64,000 nt of DNA from Bacillus weihaiensis (GCF_001889165.1 NZ_CP016020.1:1028501-1092500), one strand, 5' to 3'; shown: positions 8,712 through 17,422, counted from the first letter of the stretch. Numbers and translations are program-made. Notes: a model not told the origin generated them from the sequence alone.

Positions 8712-10464
8712 GTTTCGTTCACGTTTTCTATTTGCGCTCATTACCCTAGTTATCGCTGTGTTAGTTGGTCTAGGTCTACTATTGGGGCAAATATTTAATA
8801 GTTATTATCTCAATTCATTTAAAAATGAATTGAAGAGAGAAGCGCAGGTTTCCAAATCACTATTGGTGAGTAACGAACTAACGAATCCACAGGTTGAACG
8901 TTTACTTAACGAATTAGGTGAAAACTTTGAATCTCATATAACTGTTGTAAATGAAAACGATGAAATTATATATGATGTTGGAGATCATGCGATTGAGCAT
9001 AATCACAACTATTTACTACAAACGATCCTTCCCATTGTGAAAAATAGGGACAAAGGATATTATCATGCTCACCAAGCAGAAAAAATTGCTTATTATGGAT
9101 TGCCTATATCATCAAATTCAGATTATAGAGGAACTCTTGTCATAAATGCTTCTATTGAGTCATTGAATACATTTAATCAGCAAATGTGGGCGATCTTAAT
9201 TGCTAGCTTAGGACTTGCATTTATTATCATTTTATTATTGGGAGTTAGAATAACAGCCCAGTATACGAGACCAATTGAATCTGCAACTAAAGTGGCAATG
9301 GAGTTAGCGAAAGGGAATTATAAGGCCCGTACATATGAAGACCACCTTGATGAAACCGGAATGCTCAGTCAATCTATTAATATATTAGCTAGAAATCTAC
9401 AAGACATGACAAGAGCTCAGGAAATGCAACAAGATCGCTTGCAAACGTTAATTGAAAATATGGGAAGCGGTTTGATTCTCATTGATGGTCGAGGGTATAT
9501 TAATTTAGTAAATCGTGCTTACAAAGAATTGTTCGAAGTAAATTCTGCTAAATTTCTTTATCAATTGTATTATGATGCCTTTAGTCATAAAGAGATTATT
9601 GATATTGTAGAAGAAATCTTCATGACAGAAGTTAAGGTAAGAAAGCAGCTGCATCTTGCGTTGAAAATTGAAAGAAAACACTTTGAAGTTTATGGTGCTC
9701 CAATTATCGGAACGAATGATGAGTGGAAAGGAATTGTCCTCGTTTTCCATGATATCACAGAGCTAAAAAAACTAGAGCAAATGAGAAAAGACTTTGTTGC
9801 GAATGTTTCTCATGAACTAAAGACGCCAATTACCTCTATAAAAGGCTTTAGTGAAACGCTATTAGATGGGGCGTTAAGTGATAAGCAAACAGCGGAGTAT
9901 TTTTTATCGATTATTTTAAAAGAAAGTGATCGTTTGCAATCATTAATTCAGGATTTATTGGATCTTTCTAAAGTAGAACAGCAAGGCTTTCAATTAACCA
10001 TTCAAACATGTGACTTAAAAGAAATTTTAGATGATATCACCATCATGTTAGAAGGAAAAGCGAAAGAGAAGGAAGTAGGTCTGACTGTTAATCTTCCAAG
10101 TCAGTTGGTGTTTATTGAAGGTGACCTGTATCGATTGAAACAAATATTTATAAATCTCATCAACAATGCATTAACTTACACTCCTCAAGGTGGATCTGTA
10201 CGGGTGGATGTTGAAGCATCGGATACCTATGCAAAAGTTATAGTAACTGACACAGGTATAGGTATTAAACCAGAAGAAATTCCAAGAATATTCGAAAGGT
10301 TTTACCGAGTTGATCGAGCAAGAAGTAGGAACTCTGGTGGTACTGGTTTAGGTCTTGCGATTGTTAAGCATTTAGTCGAAGCACATAAAGGGCAAATTCG
10401 TGTCAAAAGTAAGGTCGGAGAAGGTACAACCTTTACGGTAAAGTTGTTTAAGCAGATTGAATAA
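8704..10464 (+). CDS. phoR: Phosphate sensor histidine kinase PhoR
   Basis: Membrane histidine kinase that phosphorylates PhoP. Order of parts in 586 residues: membrane span at about 8-30, an extracytoplasmic PAS-like domain, second span at about 162-182, HAMP linker, cytoplasmic PAS domain (about 245-350), HisKA with the phospho-acceptor His370 in NVSHELKTPITSIKG, and an HATPase_c domain with the N box (NLINNALTYTP), G1 (DTGIGI) and G2 (GTGLGLAIVKH). Length is close to the 579 residues of B. subtilis PhoR. The ATG overlaps the end of phoP. Unlike B. subtilis, polA does not follow directly; an SPFH gene pair lies between. Confidence 0.93.
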   Translation: MNRFRSRFLFALITLVIAVLVGLGLLLGQIFNSYYLNSFKNELKREAQVSKSLLVSNELTNPQVERLLNELGENFESHITVVNENDEIIYDVGDHAIEHNHNYLLQTILPIVKNRDKGYYHAHQAEKIAYYGLPISSNSDYRGTLVINASIESLNTFNQQMWAILIASLGLAFIIILLLGVRITAQYTRPIESATKVAMELAKGNYKARTYEDHLDETGMLSQSINILARNLQDMTRAQEMQQDRLQTLIENMGSGLILIDGRGYINLVNRAYKELFEVNSAKFLYQLYYDAFSHKEIIDIVEEIFMTEVKVRKQLHLALKIERKHFEVYGAPIIGTNDEWKGIVLVFHDITELKKLEQMRKDFVANVSHELKTPITSIKGFSETLLDGALSDKQTAEYFLSIILKESDRLQSLIQDLLDLSKVEQQGFQLTIQTCDLKEILDDITIMLEGKAKEKEVGLTVNLPSQLVFIEGDLYRLKQIFINLINNALTYTPQGGSVRVDVEASDTYAKVIVTDTGIGIKPEEIPRIFERFYRVDRARSRNSGGTGLGLAIVKHLVEAHKGQIRVKSKVGEGTTFTVKLFKQIE

Positions 10465-10525
10465 CCTAGACAAAATGACATGCTTGTTAACATTTTTATG
10501 AATTTTCGACATAATTTACAATTAC

Positions 10526-10554
10526 TTTACACCAAATTTATTATTTCTTAATAT
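10526..10554 (+). promoter_or_regulatory. SigA-type promoter after phoR
   Basis: TTTACA (10526-10531), a 17-base spacer and TAATAT (10549-10554). A start about seven bases downstream would give a transcript of about 80 bases ending at the terminator at 10608-10640. Confidence 0.45.
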
Positions 10555-10560
10555 TCAATT

Positions 10561-10640
10561 GATAAGATACTAAGTGAAAACCCCTTCATCCAAGGAGCCA
10601 ATCTTTTGGACGTAAGCTATATGCTTACGTCCCTTTTTTT
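10561..10640 (+). ncRNA. Candidate small RNA, or phoR 3' terminator region
   Basis: The stretch begins just after a good promoter and ends in a perfect 10-bp hairpin (10608-10617 with 10623-10632, loop TATAT) followed by seven T residues, so the terminator itself is certain. Within it CCAA and TTGG (about 10590 and 10606) could form a second helix. It contains no ORF. It may be an independent small RNA, a terminated leader upstream of hflK, or just the terminator of phoR. I recognise no Rfam family. Confidence 0.45.
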
Positions 10641-10776
10641 ATAGTTTTTTTGTAAAATATATATACCTAACAATAGAAAGTTCACAACATAAATAGTAGC
10701 TTACGTTATTGTGCTACTAAGAGAGGTTCTCATTTTTTACTTAGACATATTCTACCAAGAAACAGGAGGAACTAAG

Positions 10777-10821
10777 ATGAAACGTCTATTTCTACGAAAA
10801 CAAAAAGGAAAGACCATATAA
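10777..10821 (+). CDS. 14-codon ORF with strong ribosome binding site
   Basis: An ATG 5 bases after a consensus AGGAGGA (10765-10771) opens a 14-codon frame reading MKRLFLRKQKGKTI, strongly basic. It lies in the phoR-hflK gap, upstream of a long stem-loop. It could be a leader peptide or a small basic protein; nothing in the sequence gives a function, and it could be chance despite the good Shine-Dalgarno. Confidence 0.35.
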   Translation: MKRLFLRKQKGKTI

Positions 10822-10880
10822 AAATTGAAATAAATCTGAAACTTAATTGATATCTAATCGTATAAATAGATACACAAGAA

Positions 10881-10958
10881 CATTCTAGACACTTTGTTGA
10901 TCTTTAAAAGTAAGCAGGAGCTTGAGTGAAGTCCTGGGATTCAATAAAGTCTAGAATG
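10881..10958 (+). ncRNA. Long imperfect stem-loop upstream of hflK
   Basis: CATTCTAGAC (10881-10890) pairs perfectly with 10949-10958, and the pairing continues inward (10893-10900 with 10941-10948, one G-U, after a two-base AC bulge). An inner CAGGA/TCCTG helix (about 10915-10936) closes a second loop. The element has no T run, ends 50 bases before hflK and looks like a structured 5' leader. Class unknown. Confidence 0.45.
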
Positions 10959-11008
10959 AAATATTATACAACATATTAGTAGGTTGTAGCGAAAAAGGTG
11001 GGGGAAAC

Positions 11009-11983
11009 ATGATAAGCATGAAAAGAGTGCTCACAATGATTGGCTTTGCTCTTTTAATTATTCTTTTAGCGGTTGTAGCCTTTACATCATGGTACACAGT
11101 TGACGAGTCAGAGCAGGCCGTCATGATCACATTAGGGGAAGTGGAAGAGGGCATAAGTGAACCAGGATTACACTTTAAATATCCATGGCCAATTCAGTCA
11201 GTTGAAGTTCTTTCTAAAGAAACATTTAGTTTACAGTTTGGATATGAGGAAACAGAAGATGGGGAAGTGACAGACTTTCCAAAAGAAACGAAGATGATTA
11301 CTGGTGACGAAAATATCGTACTAGCTGATATGGTTGTTCAGTGGAAAATTACAGAACCTGGGAAATATTTATTTAATGCTGAAAACCCAAAAGAAATGCT
11401 GGAGGATGCAACGTCTGCAAGCTTAAGAAGTATTATTGGTAGCTCGACAATTGACAATGCCTTAACTTCCGGAAAGGTAGAGATTGAGAATCAGGTTCAA
11501 GAGCTCCTATCGACTCTCATTGATGGCTATGACATAGGGATTACGATTCTTGCTGTTAAATTACAGGATGTTGACCTACCTAATGAAGAGGTACGTAAAG
11601 CATTTACGAATGTAACAGATGCACGTGAGACAATGAATACCCGAAGAAATGAAGCGAATAAATATCGGAATAAGCGAACAGAGGAAGCGCAAGGGGAAAA
11701 AGATGCGATTATGTCTGCAGCACAAGGTGATAAGGCGGCTAGAATTGAAGAGGCGCGTGGTGATGTGGCACAATTTAATGCCATCTACAATGAGTATAAA
11801 GGAGCAAAAGACATAACGGAAAAACGTCTAGTGTTAGAAACCATTGATCAAGTTTTACCTAATGCTGAAATTTACATTATGGAAGACAATGGGAATACAA
11901 TGAAGTACCTACCAATTAAAGATGCAACAACAAAACCTGTGGCTCCGGTTGAACAGGAAGGAAGTGAAAATAATGGACAATGA
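11009..11983 (+). CDS. hflK: HflK-type SPFH membrane protein
   Basis: A 324-residue SPFH/band-7 protein. One N-terminal membrane span (about residues 8-28) is followed by the SPFH domain (WYTVDESEQAVMITLGEVEEG onward in outline) and a charged coiled-coil rich in E, A, K and R (about 205-260). In E. coli HflK and HflC form a cage around the FtsH protease and modulate it. Here it is paired with an hflC-type gene overlapping by 11 bases. AAGGTGGGG precedes the ATG at 11009. The pair is absent at this locus in B. subtilis, where phoR is followed by polA. Confidence 0.85.
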   Translation: MISMKRVLTMIGFALLIILLAVVAFTSWYTVDESEQAVMITLGEVEEGISEPGLHFKYPWPIQSVEVLSKETFSLQFGYEETEDGEVTDFPKETKMITGDENIVLADMVVQWKITEPGKYLFNAENPKEMLEDATSASLRSIIGSSTIDNALTSGKVEIENQVQELLSTLIDGYDIGITILAVKLQDVDLPNEEVRKAFTNVTDARETMNTRRNEANKYRNKRTEEAQGEKDAIMSAAQGDKAARIEEARGDVAQFNAIYNEYKGAKDITEKRLVLETIDQVLPNAEIYIMEDNGNTMKYLPIKDATTKPVAPVEQEGSENNGQ

Positions 11984-12899
11984 TAACGTAGTGAACATGG
12001 AAGAAAAAAAGCCTAATCCCTTTCAAAAATACTTTCGGGGTGGTATCAGCTTATTAATAGCGGCTATCTTATTGGTTGTCATTTTATCCAATCTCTATAT
12101 CGTTAAAGAAAACGAATATAAAGTGGTCCGTCAATTTGGTGAGGTAGTGCGAATTATTGAGAACCCGGGTTTAAATTATAAAATCCCATTTATTCAATCT
12201 GTTACGACTTTACCTAAATATCAAATGACATATGATGTACAAGAAGCAGAAATTAATACAAAAGATAAGAAACGTTTAATTATTGATAACTATACGGTTT
12301 GGAAAATTAAAGATCCAAAGCAAATGATCTCTAATGCACGAACATTAGTTAATGCGGAAACAAAAATGGCAGAATTCGTTTTCTCAACTGTTCGTTCAGA
12401 GCTAGGACAGTTAGAATATGATGAAATTATCAATGATGAGAAATCTTCACGAGGTAGTTTGAATGACAAAGTGACAAATATTGTGAATGAATTACTTGAA
12501 AAGGATGGATATGGGATTGAAGTAGTTGACGTTAGGATGAAACGAACGGATCTTCCTTCAGAAAATGAACAATCTGTATTTACAAGAATGATTTCAGAAC
12601 GTGAATCAACAGCACAAGGATACTTGTCAAAAGGGGATGCTGAGAAAAATCGAATCATCGCTGAAACAGATCGAGAAGTAAAAGAGATGCTAGCTAAAGC
12701 GGAGTCCGAAGCGGAGATTATTCGAAGTGAAGGAGAACAAGAAGCGGCTAAAATGTATAACGCGGCCTATTCGAAGGATCCAGACTTCTATGATCTATAT
12801 AGAACACTTCAATCATACAAACAAACAATAGATGAAGAAACAGTGATCATTGTACCATTTGACTCACCATATGCTAAGTTACTTAAAGGAACTGAATAA
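11973..12899 (+). CDS. hflC: HflC-type SPFH membrane protein
   Basis: A 308-residue SPFH protein, partner of the preceding gene. An N-terminal span (about residues 20-40) precedes the SPFH domain, where LYIVKENEYKVVRQFGEVVR marks the band-7 start, and an alanine/glutamate-rich coiled coil (about 220-270). The ATG at 11973 with AGGAAGGAA upstream lies inside the end of hflK, implying translational coupling; an upstream in-frame codon at 11922 is less likely. Expected to form a membrane complex with HflK controlling FtsH; inferred from the family, not shown here. Confidence 0.85.
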   Translation: MDNDNVVNMEEKKPNPFQKYFRGGISLLIAAILLVVILSNLYIVKENEYKVVRQFGEVVRIIENPGLNYKIPFIQSVTTLPKYQMTYDVQEAEINTKDKKRLIIDNYTVWKIKDPKQMISNARTLVNAETKMAEFVFSTVRSELGQLEYDEIINDEKSSRGSLNDKVTNIVNELLEKDGYGIEVVDVRMKRTDLPSENEQSVFTRMISERESTAQGYLSKGDAEKNRIIAETDREVKEMLAKAESEAEIIRSEGEQEAAKMYNAAYSKDPDFYDLYRTLQSYKQTIDEETVIIVPFDSPYAKLLKGTE

Positions 12900-12918
12900 G
12901 AAACACTCTAACTCAAAG

Positions 12919-12979
12919 AACCGTTGTTTTCCTTTCTATTTCTAGTCATGCTAAAATAGAGGGGGAACGATGGTTTTTT
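12919..12979 (+). terminator. Intrinsic terminator after hflC
   Basis: A 14-position stem with several G-U pairs (12919-12932 with about 12962-12975), an inner CTATTT/AAAATAG helix and a T6 tail separate hflKC from polA. Confidence 0.7.
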
Positions 12980-13011
12980 ATTATGTAGGCTATATTATTT
13001 TTTGACTTTGT

Positions 13012-13045
13012 TGATTGGAGTGAAAGGCATGAGACTCCTGTTTAA
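13012..13045 (-). repeat. Degenerate fragment of a Bacillus intergenic repeat
   Basis: TGATTGGAGTGAAAGGC followed by GAGACTCCTG resembles the complement of the right end of the element at 17185-17320, which has the matching CAGGAGTCTCGC and CTCTCCATTCAAC. It is therefore a decayed copy in the opposite orientation, between hflC and polA. Confidence 0.4.
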
Positions 13046-13138
13046 AACATGAGGCAGCGCCAGCCCTTTATGGAATAGCCTAGTTTGGAAATGGTGTATT
13101 CAGGTTAAACGATCTAAATAATTAGGAGGAAAATTCAT

Positions 13139-15772
13139 TTGACTAAGAAAAAGCTTGTCTTAATAGATGGAAACAGTATTGCATACAGAGCATTTTTTGC
13201 ATTGCCTTTGTTAAATAATGATAAAGGTGTACATACAAACGCAATTTATGGTTTTACAATGATTTTAATGAAAATTCTCGAAGATGAAAAGCCTACTCAT
13301 ATGCTAGTAGCATTTGATGCAGGTAAAACGACATTTAGACATAAAACCTTCCAGGAGTATAAAGGGGGGCGTCAAAAAACTCCACCTGAATTGTCTGAGC
13401 AATTTCCGTTTATTCGTGAACTTTTAGACGCCTATCAGGTTTCACGCTATGAATTAGTAAATTATGAAGCTGATGACATTATTGGTACGTTATCAAAGCA
13501 AGCTGAAGTTGATGGATATGAGGTGAAGGTCATCTCTGGGGATAAAGATTTAACTCAACTTGTGACAAGCAAGGTTACAGTGGATATTACAAAAAAAGGG
13601 ATAACGGATGTTGATTCTTATACACCTGACTTTGTTATGGAGAAATACGGACTAACACCAAATCAAATCATTGATATGAAAGGTTTAATGGGAGATACGT
13701 CAGATAACATCCCGGGTGTACCTGGTGTAGGAGAAAAAACGGCCATCAAATTATTAAAAGAGTTTGAAACTCTTGAAAATGTCATTAGTTCAACTGATAA
13801 AGTGAGCGGCAAGAAATTAAAAGAAAAGCTTGAAGAGTTTTCGGATCAAGCGCTAATGAGTAAACAGCTTGCCACAATTGATTGCGAAGCACCGGTTGAG
13901 ATGACATTATCACAATTAGAGTATGAGGGATTTAACCAAGAGGAGGTAGTTCGTCTATTTAAAGAATTAGGCTTTAATTCTTTACTTGAGAAGTTTGGAG
14001 AAGAAGAGGCTACCGCTGAAGAAGTGATTGAGGATATCTCATTTGAAACCGTGTCGAATCTATCAGATGACATTCTAACAGATGAAGCAGCTCTTTACAT
14101 TGAGGTGCTAGAGGAAAGCTACCATCATGCAGATATTATTGGTTTTTCCATTGTAAATGCTAATGGTAACTACTTTATCCCTACAGATATTGCTCTAGAA
14201 TCTGACGCTTTTAAAAAGTGGGCAAATGATGATACGAAGAAAAAAATAGTCTACGATGGAAAGAAAACAACCGTGGCTCTTCAGTGGAAAGGGATTGCAT
14301 TACAAGGGATAAGCTTCGATATTCTCATAGCAGCCTACTTACTCAACCCTTCAGAAACATTTGATGATGTATCAAGTGTAGCAAGAGCTAATGGTCTTAC
14401 AGTTGTACAATCAGATGAGTCCTTTTATGGGAAAGGGGCAAAACGAAGTATTCCTTCTGGTAAAACACTACAAGAGCATATCGTTCGAAAGGGACAAGCC
14501 CTACATTTATTAAAAGACACTTTAGATGATCAATTAGAAAAAAATGATCAATCAGCGTTACTATATGAACTTGAAATGCCATTGGCGCTGATTCTTGCGC
14601 AAATGGAAGCAACTGGTGTAGTCGTTGATGTGGAACGCTTAAAAGAAATGGGAAAAAATTTAGCAGAGAAATTACAGACATTAGAAGAAAAAATCTATGA
14701 GCATGCTGGTGAGAAATTTAATATTAACTCGCCAAAACAGCTTGGTGTTATTTTATTTGAAAAATTAGAGTTGCCTGTAATAAAGAAAACGAAAACAGGT
14801 TATTCTACTTCTGCTGATGTTTTAGAAAAGCTTGAGGATAAGCATGATATTGTTAGAGAAATTCTTCATTATCGTCAACTTGGAAAACTGCAATCAACAT
14901 ACATTGAAGGTTTGCTTAAAGTCGTTCATGATGATACCCATAAGATTCATACACGCTTTAATCAAGTATTAACTACAACAGGAAGATTAAGTTCGATTGA
15001 TCCTAACTTACAAAATATTCCGATTAGACTTGAGGAAGGTCGAAAGATTCGTCAAGCCTTTGTTCCTTCGAAAAAGGATTGGGTGATCTTTGCGGCGGAT
15101 TATTCTCAAATTGAATTAAGAGTGCTAGCTCATATTGCTAAAGATGAAAATCTTATTGAAGCGTTTCAACAAGATTTAGATATCCATACCAAAACAGCGA
15201 TGGATGTATTTCATGTGGAGAAAGATGAAGTAACCTCTAATATGAGAAGGCAGGCAAAAGCAGTTAACTTTGGCATTGTGTATGGAATAAGTGATTACGG
15301 TCTTTCCCAGTCGCTTGGCATTACACGTAAAGAAGCTGGAGAGTTTATTAAACGCTACTTAGAATCGTTTGTAGGAGTACAAGACTATATGGAGGATATC
15401 GTTCGTGATGCAAGGGAGAAAGGCTATGTAAAAACCTTGTTGCATAGACGAAGATATATTCCAGAAATAACAAGTCGTAATTTTAATCTAAGAAGCTTTG
15501 CTGAGAGAACAGCAATGAATACACCAATACAAGGAAGTGCAGCGGATATTATTAAGAAAGCTATGATTGATATGGCCGCTAGATTGAAACAAGAGAAGCT
15601 ACAGTCAAAACTTTTATTACAAGTACACGATGAATTAATTTTCGAAGCACCTAAAGAAGAAATTAGCATCTTAGAAAAGCTTGTGCCAGAGGTTATGGAA
15701 AACGCCGTCGAACTTGTTGTACCTTTAAAGGTAGATTACTCCTATGGAGACTCATGGTACGACGCTAAGTAA
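13139..15772 (+). CDS. polA: DNA polymerase I
   Basis: Gap-filling and Okazaki-fragment processing polymerase, 877 residues. N-terminal 5' nuclease domain (about 1-290; LIDGNSIAYRAFFALP, GDKDLTQL, GDTSDNIPGVPG); a middle 3'-5' exonuclease-like domain (about 300-465) in which the DxE catalytic motif is not recognisable (LYIEVLEESYH), so it is probably vestigial as in other Bacillus Pol I enzymes; and a polymerase domain with motif A (DYSQIELRVLAHIA), motif B (RRQAKAVNFGIVYG) and motif C (QVHDELIFE). The start is TTG at 13139, after AGGAGG (13124-13129). mutM follows, the usual order. Confidence 0.95.
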   Translation: MTKKKLVLIDGNSIAYRAFFALPLLNNDKGVHTNAIYGFTMILMKILEDEKPTHMLVAFDAGKTTFRHKTFQEYKGGRQKTPPELSEQFPFIRELLDAYQVSRYELVNYEADDIIGTLSKQAEVDGYEVKVISGDKDLTQLVTSKVTVDITKKGITDVDSYTPDFVMEKYGLTPNQIIDMKGLMGDTSDNIPGVPGVGEKTAIKLLKEFETLENVISSTDKVSGKKLKEKLEEFSDQALMSKQLATIDCEAPVEMTLSQLEYEGFNQEEVVRLFKELGFNSLLEKFGEEEATAEEVIEDISFETVSNLSDDILTDEAALYIEVLEESYHHADIIGFSIVNANGNYFIPTDIALESDAFKKWANDDTKKKIVYDGKKTTVALQWKGIALQGISFDILIAAYLLNPSETFDDVSSVARANGLTVVQSDESFYGKGAKRSIPSGKTLQEHIVRKGQALHLLKDTLDDQLEKNDQSALLYELEMPLALILAQMEATGVVVDVERLKEMGKNLAEKLQTLEEKIYEHAGEKFNINSPKQLGVILFEKLELPVIKKTKTGYSTSADVLEKLEDKHDIVREILHYRQLGKLQSTYIEGLLKVVHDDTHKIHTRFNQVLTTTGRLSSIDPNLQNIPIRLEEGRKIRQAFVPSKKDWVIFAADYSQIELRVLAHIAKDENLIEAFQQDLDIHTKTAMDVFHVEKDEVTSNMRRQAKAVNFGIVYGISDYGLSQSLGITRKEAGEFIKRYLESFVGVQDYMEDIVRDAREKGYVKTLLHRRRYIPEITSRNFNLRSFAERTAMNTPIQGSAADIIKKAMIDMAARLKQEKLQSKLLLQVHDELIFEAPKEEISILEKLVPEVMENAVELVVPLKVDYSYGDSWYDAK

Positions 15773-15787
15773 TATATAGGTTTTATG

Positions 15788-15817
15788 AGCCCCTTGCAAG
15801 AGGGGTTTCCTTGTTTT
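15788..15817 (+). terminator. Weak terminator between polA and mutM
   Basis: CCCCT (15790-15794) pairs with AGGGG (15801-15805), with extra outer pairs, then a T-rich tail. Probably partial, since mutM is usually co-transcribed with polA. Confidence 0.5.
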
Positions 15818-15944
15818 TACATGACTGAGTGAATGGTTCATGTCGATTTTTTACATGTTGATCGGAGTAAAACAAGAGACCCATGCGCCGTCTACACAGA
15901 GCGAATGCTGGAACAAAAAGATTATCAAAAAGGATGTGTTTACA

Positions 15945-16769
15945 ATGCCAGAGCTACCAGAGGTGGAAACAGTAAGGAAAACATTGGTTCATTTAGTAAG
16001 TGGTAAAACCATTCAACGTGTTACTGTGTTATGGCCCAAAATCGTCAAAAGACCTGATGAGCCAAAGCAGTTTCAAGATGCTTTAAGTGGACAAACGATC
16101 CATGATGTGAAAAGAAGAGGAAAGTTTTTGAAAATTATAGTAGACGACTATGTGTTAGTTTCACACTTAAGGATGGAAGGGCGATATGGACTATATCAGG
16201 CTTCGGAAGAATACGATAAACACACCCATGTTATTTTCAGTTTTACCGACGGGACAGAATTGCGCTATCGTGATGTACGTAAGTTCGGTACAATGCACCT
16301 TTTCAAAAAAGGAATGGAAGAATCAGAATTGCCGCTATCCCAGCTAGGACCAGAACCGTTTTCTGATCAATTTACTCTCGCATATTTAAAGACAAAGCTA
16401 AAGAGTACATCAAGAAAAATTAAGCCAGTGTTATTGGATCAAACGATAGTAGTAGGCTTAGGGAATATCTATGTAGATGAAGCGCTTTTTCGTTCAGGAA
16501 TTCATCCAGAAAGAACAGCCTGTGAGTTATCTGATGAAGAGTATGAAGCTTTACATAAAGAAATTATTTTAACTCTCCAAGAAGCTGTAGCACAGGGAGG
16601 AAGTACCGTTAGATCTTATGTGAATACACAAGGAGACATTGGAATGTTTCAGCTTCACTTATTTGTTTATGGAAGAACGAATGAACCTTGTAAAAAATGT
16701 GGGACTGTCCTAACAAAGTCAGTTGTTGGTGGAAGAGGAACACATTTTTGTGAAAAGTGCCAAGTTTAA
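15945..16769 (+). CDS. mutM: Formamidopyrimidine-DNA glycosylase
   Basis: Removes 8-oxoguanine and formamidopyrimidines and nicks the abasic site. The start must be the ATG at 15945, because the catalytic nucleophile is Pro2 after methionine removal, with Glu3 beside it (MPELPEVETVR); the longer frame back to 15840 is not used. The 274-residue protein has the central helix-two-turn-helix (LLDQTIVVGLGNIYVDEALF) and a C-terminal four-cysteine zinc finger (CKKC...CEKC). Sits after polA in a repair cluster with coaE further on. Confidence 0.95.
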   Translation: MPELPEVETVRKTLVHLVSGKTIQRVTVLWPKIVKRPDEPKQFQDALSGQTIHDVKRRGKFLKIIVDDYVLVSHLRMEGRYGLYQASEEYDKHTHVIFSFTDGTELRYRDVRKFGTMHLFKKGMEESELPLSQLGPEPFSDQFTLAYLKTKLKSTSRKIKPVLLDQTIVVGLGNIYVDEALFRSGIHPERTACELSDEEYEALHKEIILTLQEAVAQGGSTVRSYVNTQGDIGMFQLHLFVYGRTNEPCKKCGTVLTKSVVGGRGTHFCEKCQV

Positions 16770-16780
16770 ATAGAAAAAAA

Positions 16781-16900
16781 GAGGCTGGGACAGAAGTGCC
16801 TGGCACCTTATCGTAACGACTATATGTACGCACTGATTTATCTAGTGCAAACAATAGATTGTATCGGAGGGTGCCTGGCTCTTTGTTTTGTCCCAGCCTC
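16781..16900. repeat. 120-bp hairpin element bounded by GAGGCTGGGACA
   Basis: GAGGCTGGGACA (16781-16792) and its exact complement (16889-16900) bound a 120-base unit directly after mutM. Inside, the 9-mer GTGCCTGGC occurs twice (16796-16804 and 16871-16879), once as a palindrome with GCAC. A run of A precedes it and a T-rich stretch follows, so it can also act as a terminator for mutM. This looks like a mobile intergenic repeat. Confidence 0.65.
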
Positions 16901-17184
16901 ATCTTTCTGAATGGAGGAGACACGTACATTCTCCTTACAGACACCTCTACTAATACTCCCCTTATCGACATATAGTGATGAAAGGCTAAAGCTTAACGCC
17001 CTATTTTTATGTAGTAGCTGATTTAGTGTTACGTTGCTAGAAAAGACCACATGAATTGATTTTTCTTTTAGAATTTTTTCTCTTGCTTGGATCAATTTTT
17101 TTCATCAATGCTTATTTTAAAGAAACACAGTTCTACAGAACTTAGATGCCTTTTCATTTTTGGCTATTTATCAAGTGTCCGGTC

Positions 17185-17320
17185 AGGTTGAATTCCGGTT
17201 CAGTTGCTCGCTTTTTTGCGGGGTGGGCGGTGAGCCTCCCTCAGCGTAAACGCCTGTGGGGTCTCACCTGTCTGTACCACTTCTCCCGCAGGAGTCTCGC
17301 ACTTCCTCTCCATTCAACCT
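17185..17320. repeat. 136-bp MITE-like intergenic repeat
   Basis: The ends are 9-bp inverted repeats AGGTTGAAT (17185-17193) and ATTCAACCT (17312-17320). The interior is far more GC-rich than its surroundings, with runs such as GCGGGGTGGGCGGTGAGCC and CCCGCAGGAGTCTCGC, the pattern of a well-known dispersed Bacillus intergenic repeat. It has no real ORF. A degenerate copy lies at 13012-13045. It lies in the 16770-17636 gap, whose stretch between 16901 and 17184 shows nothing recognisable. Confidence 0.65.
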
Positions 17321-17422
17321 TAAGTCGTTTTCGTTCTATTTATAAGGCAACAATCCCTTAGAAAAGAGCTCGAATTTTTAAATCTTAAGCAGCTTGGTGC
17401 TGTTTTAACATGGTATTGATAT

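Noticed and set aside
16609-17095. Two overlapping minus-strand frames (120 and 85 codons) near the end of mutM
   Set aside because: They span the end of mutM and the inverted-repeat element; no ribosome binding sites or domains.
17146-17361. A 71-codon plus-strand frame in the mutM-ytaF gap
   Set aside because: It is the read-through of the GC-rich repeat element at 17185-17320, which occurs as non-coding repeats in Bacillus genomes.
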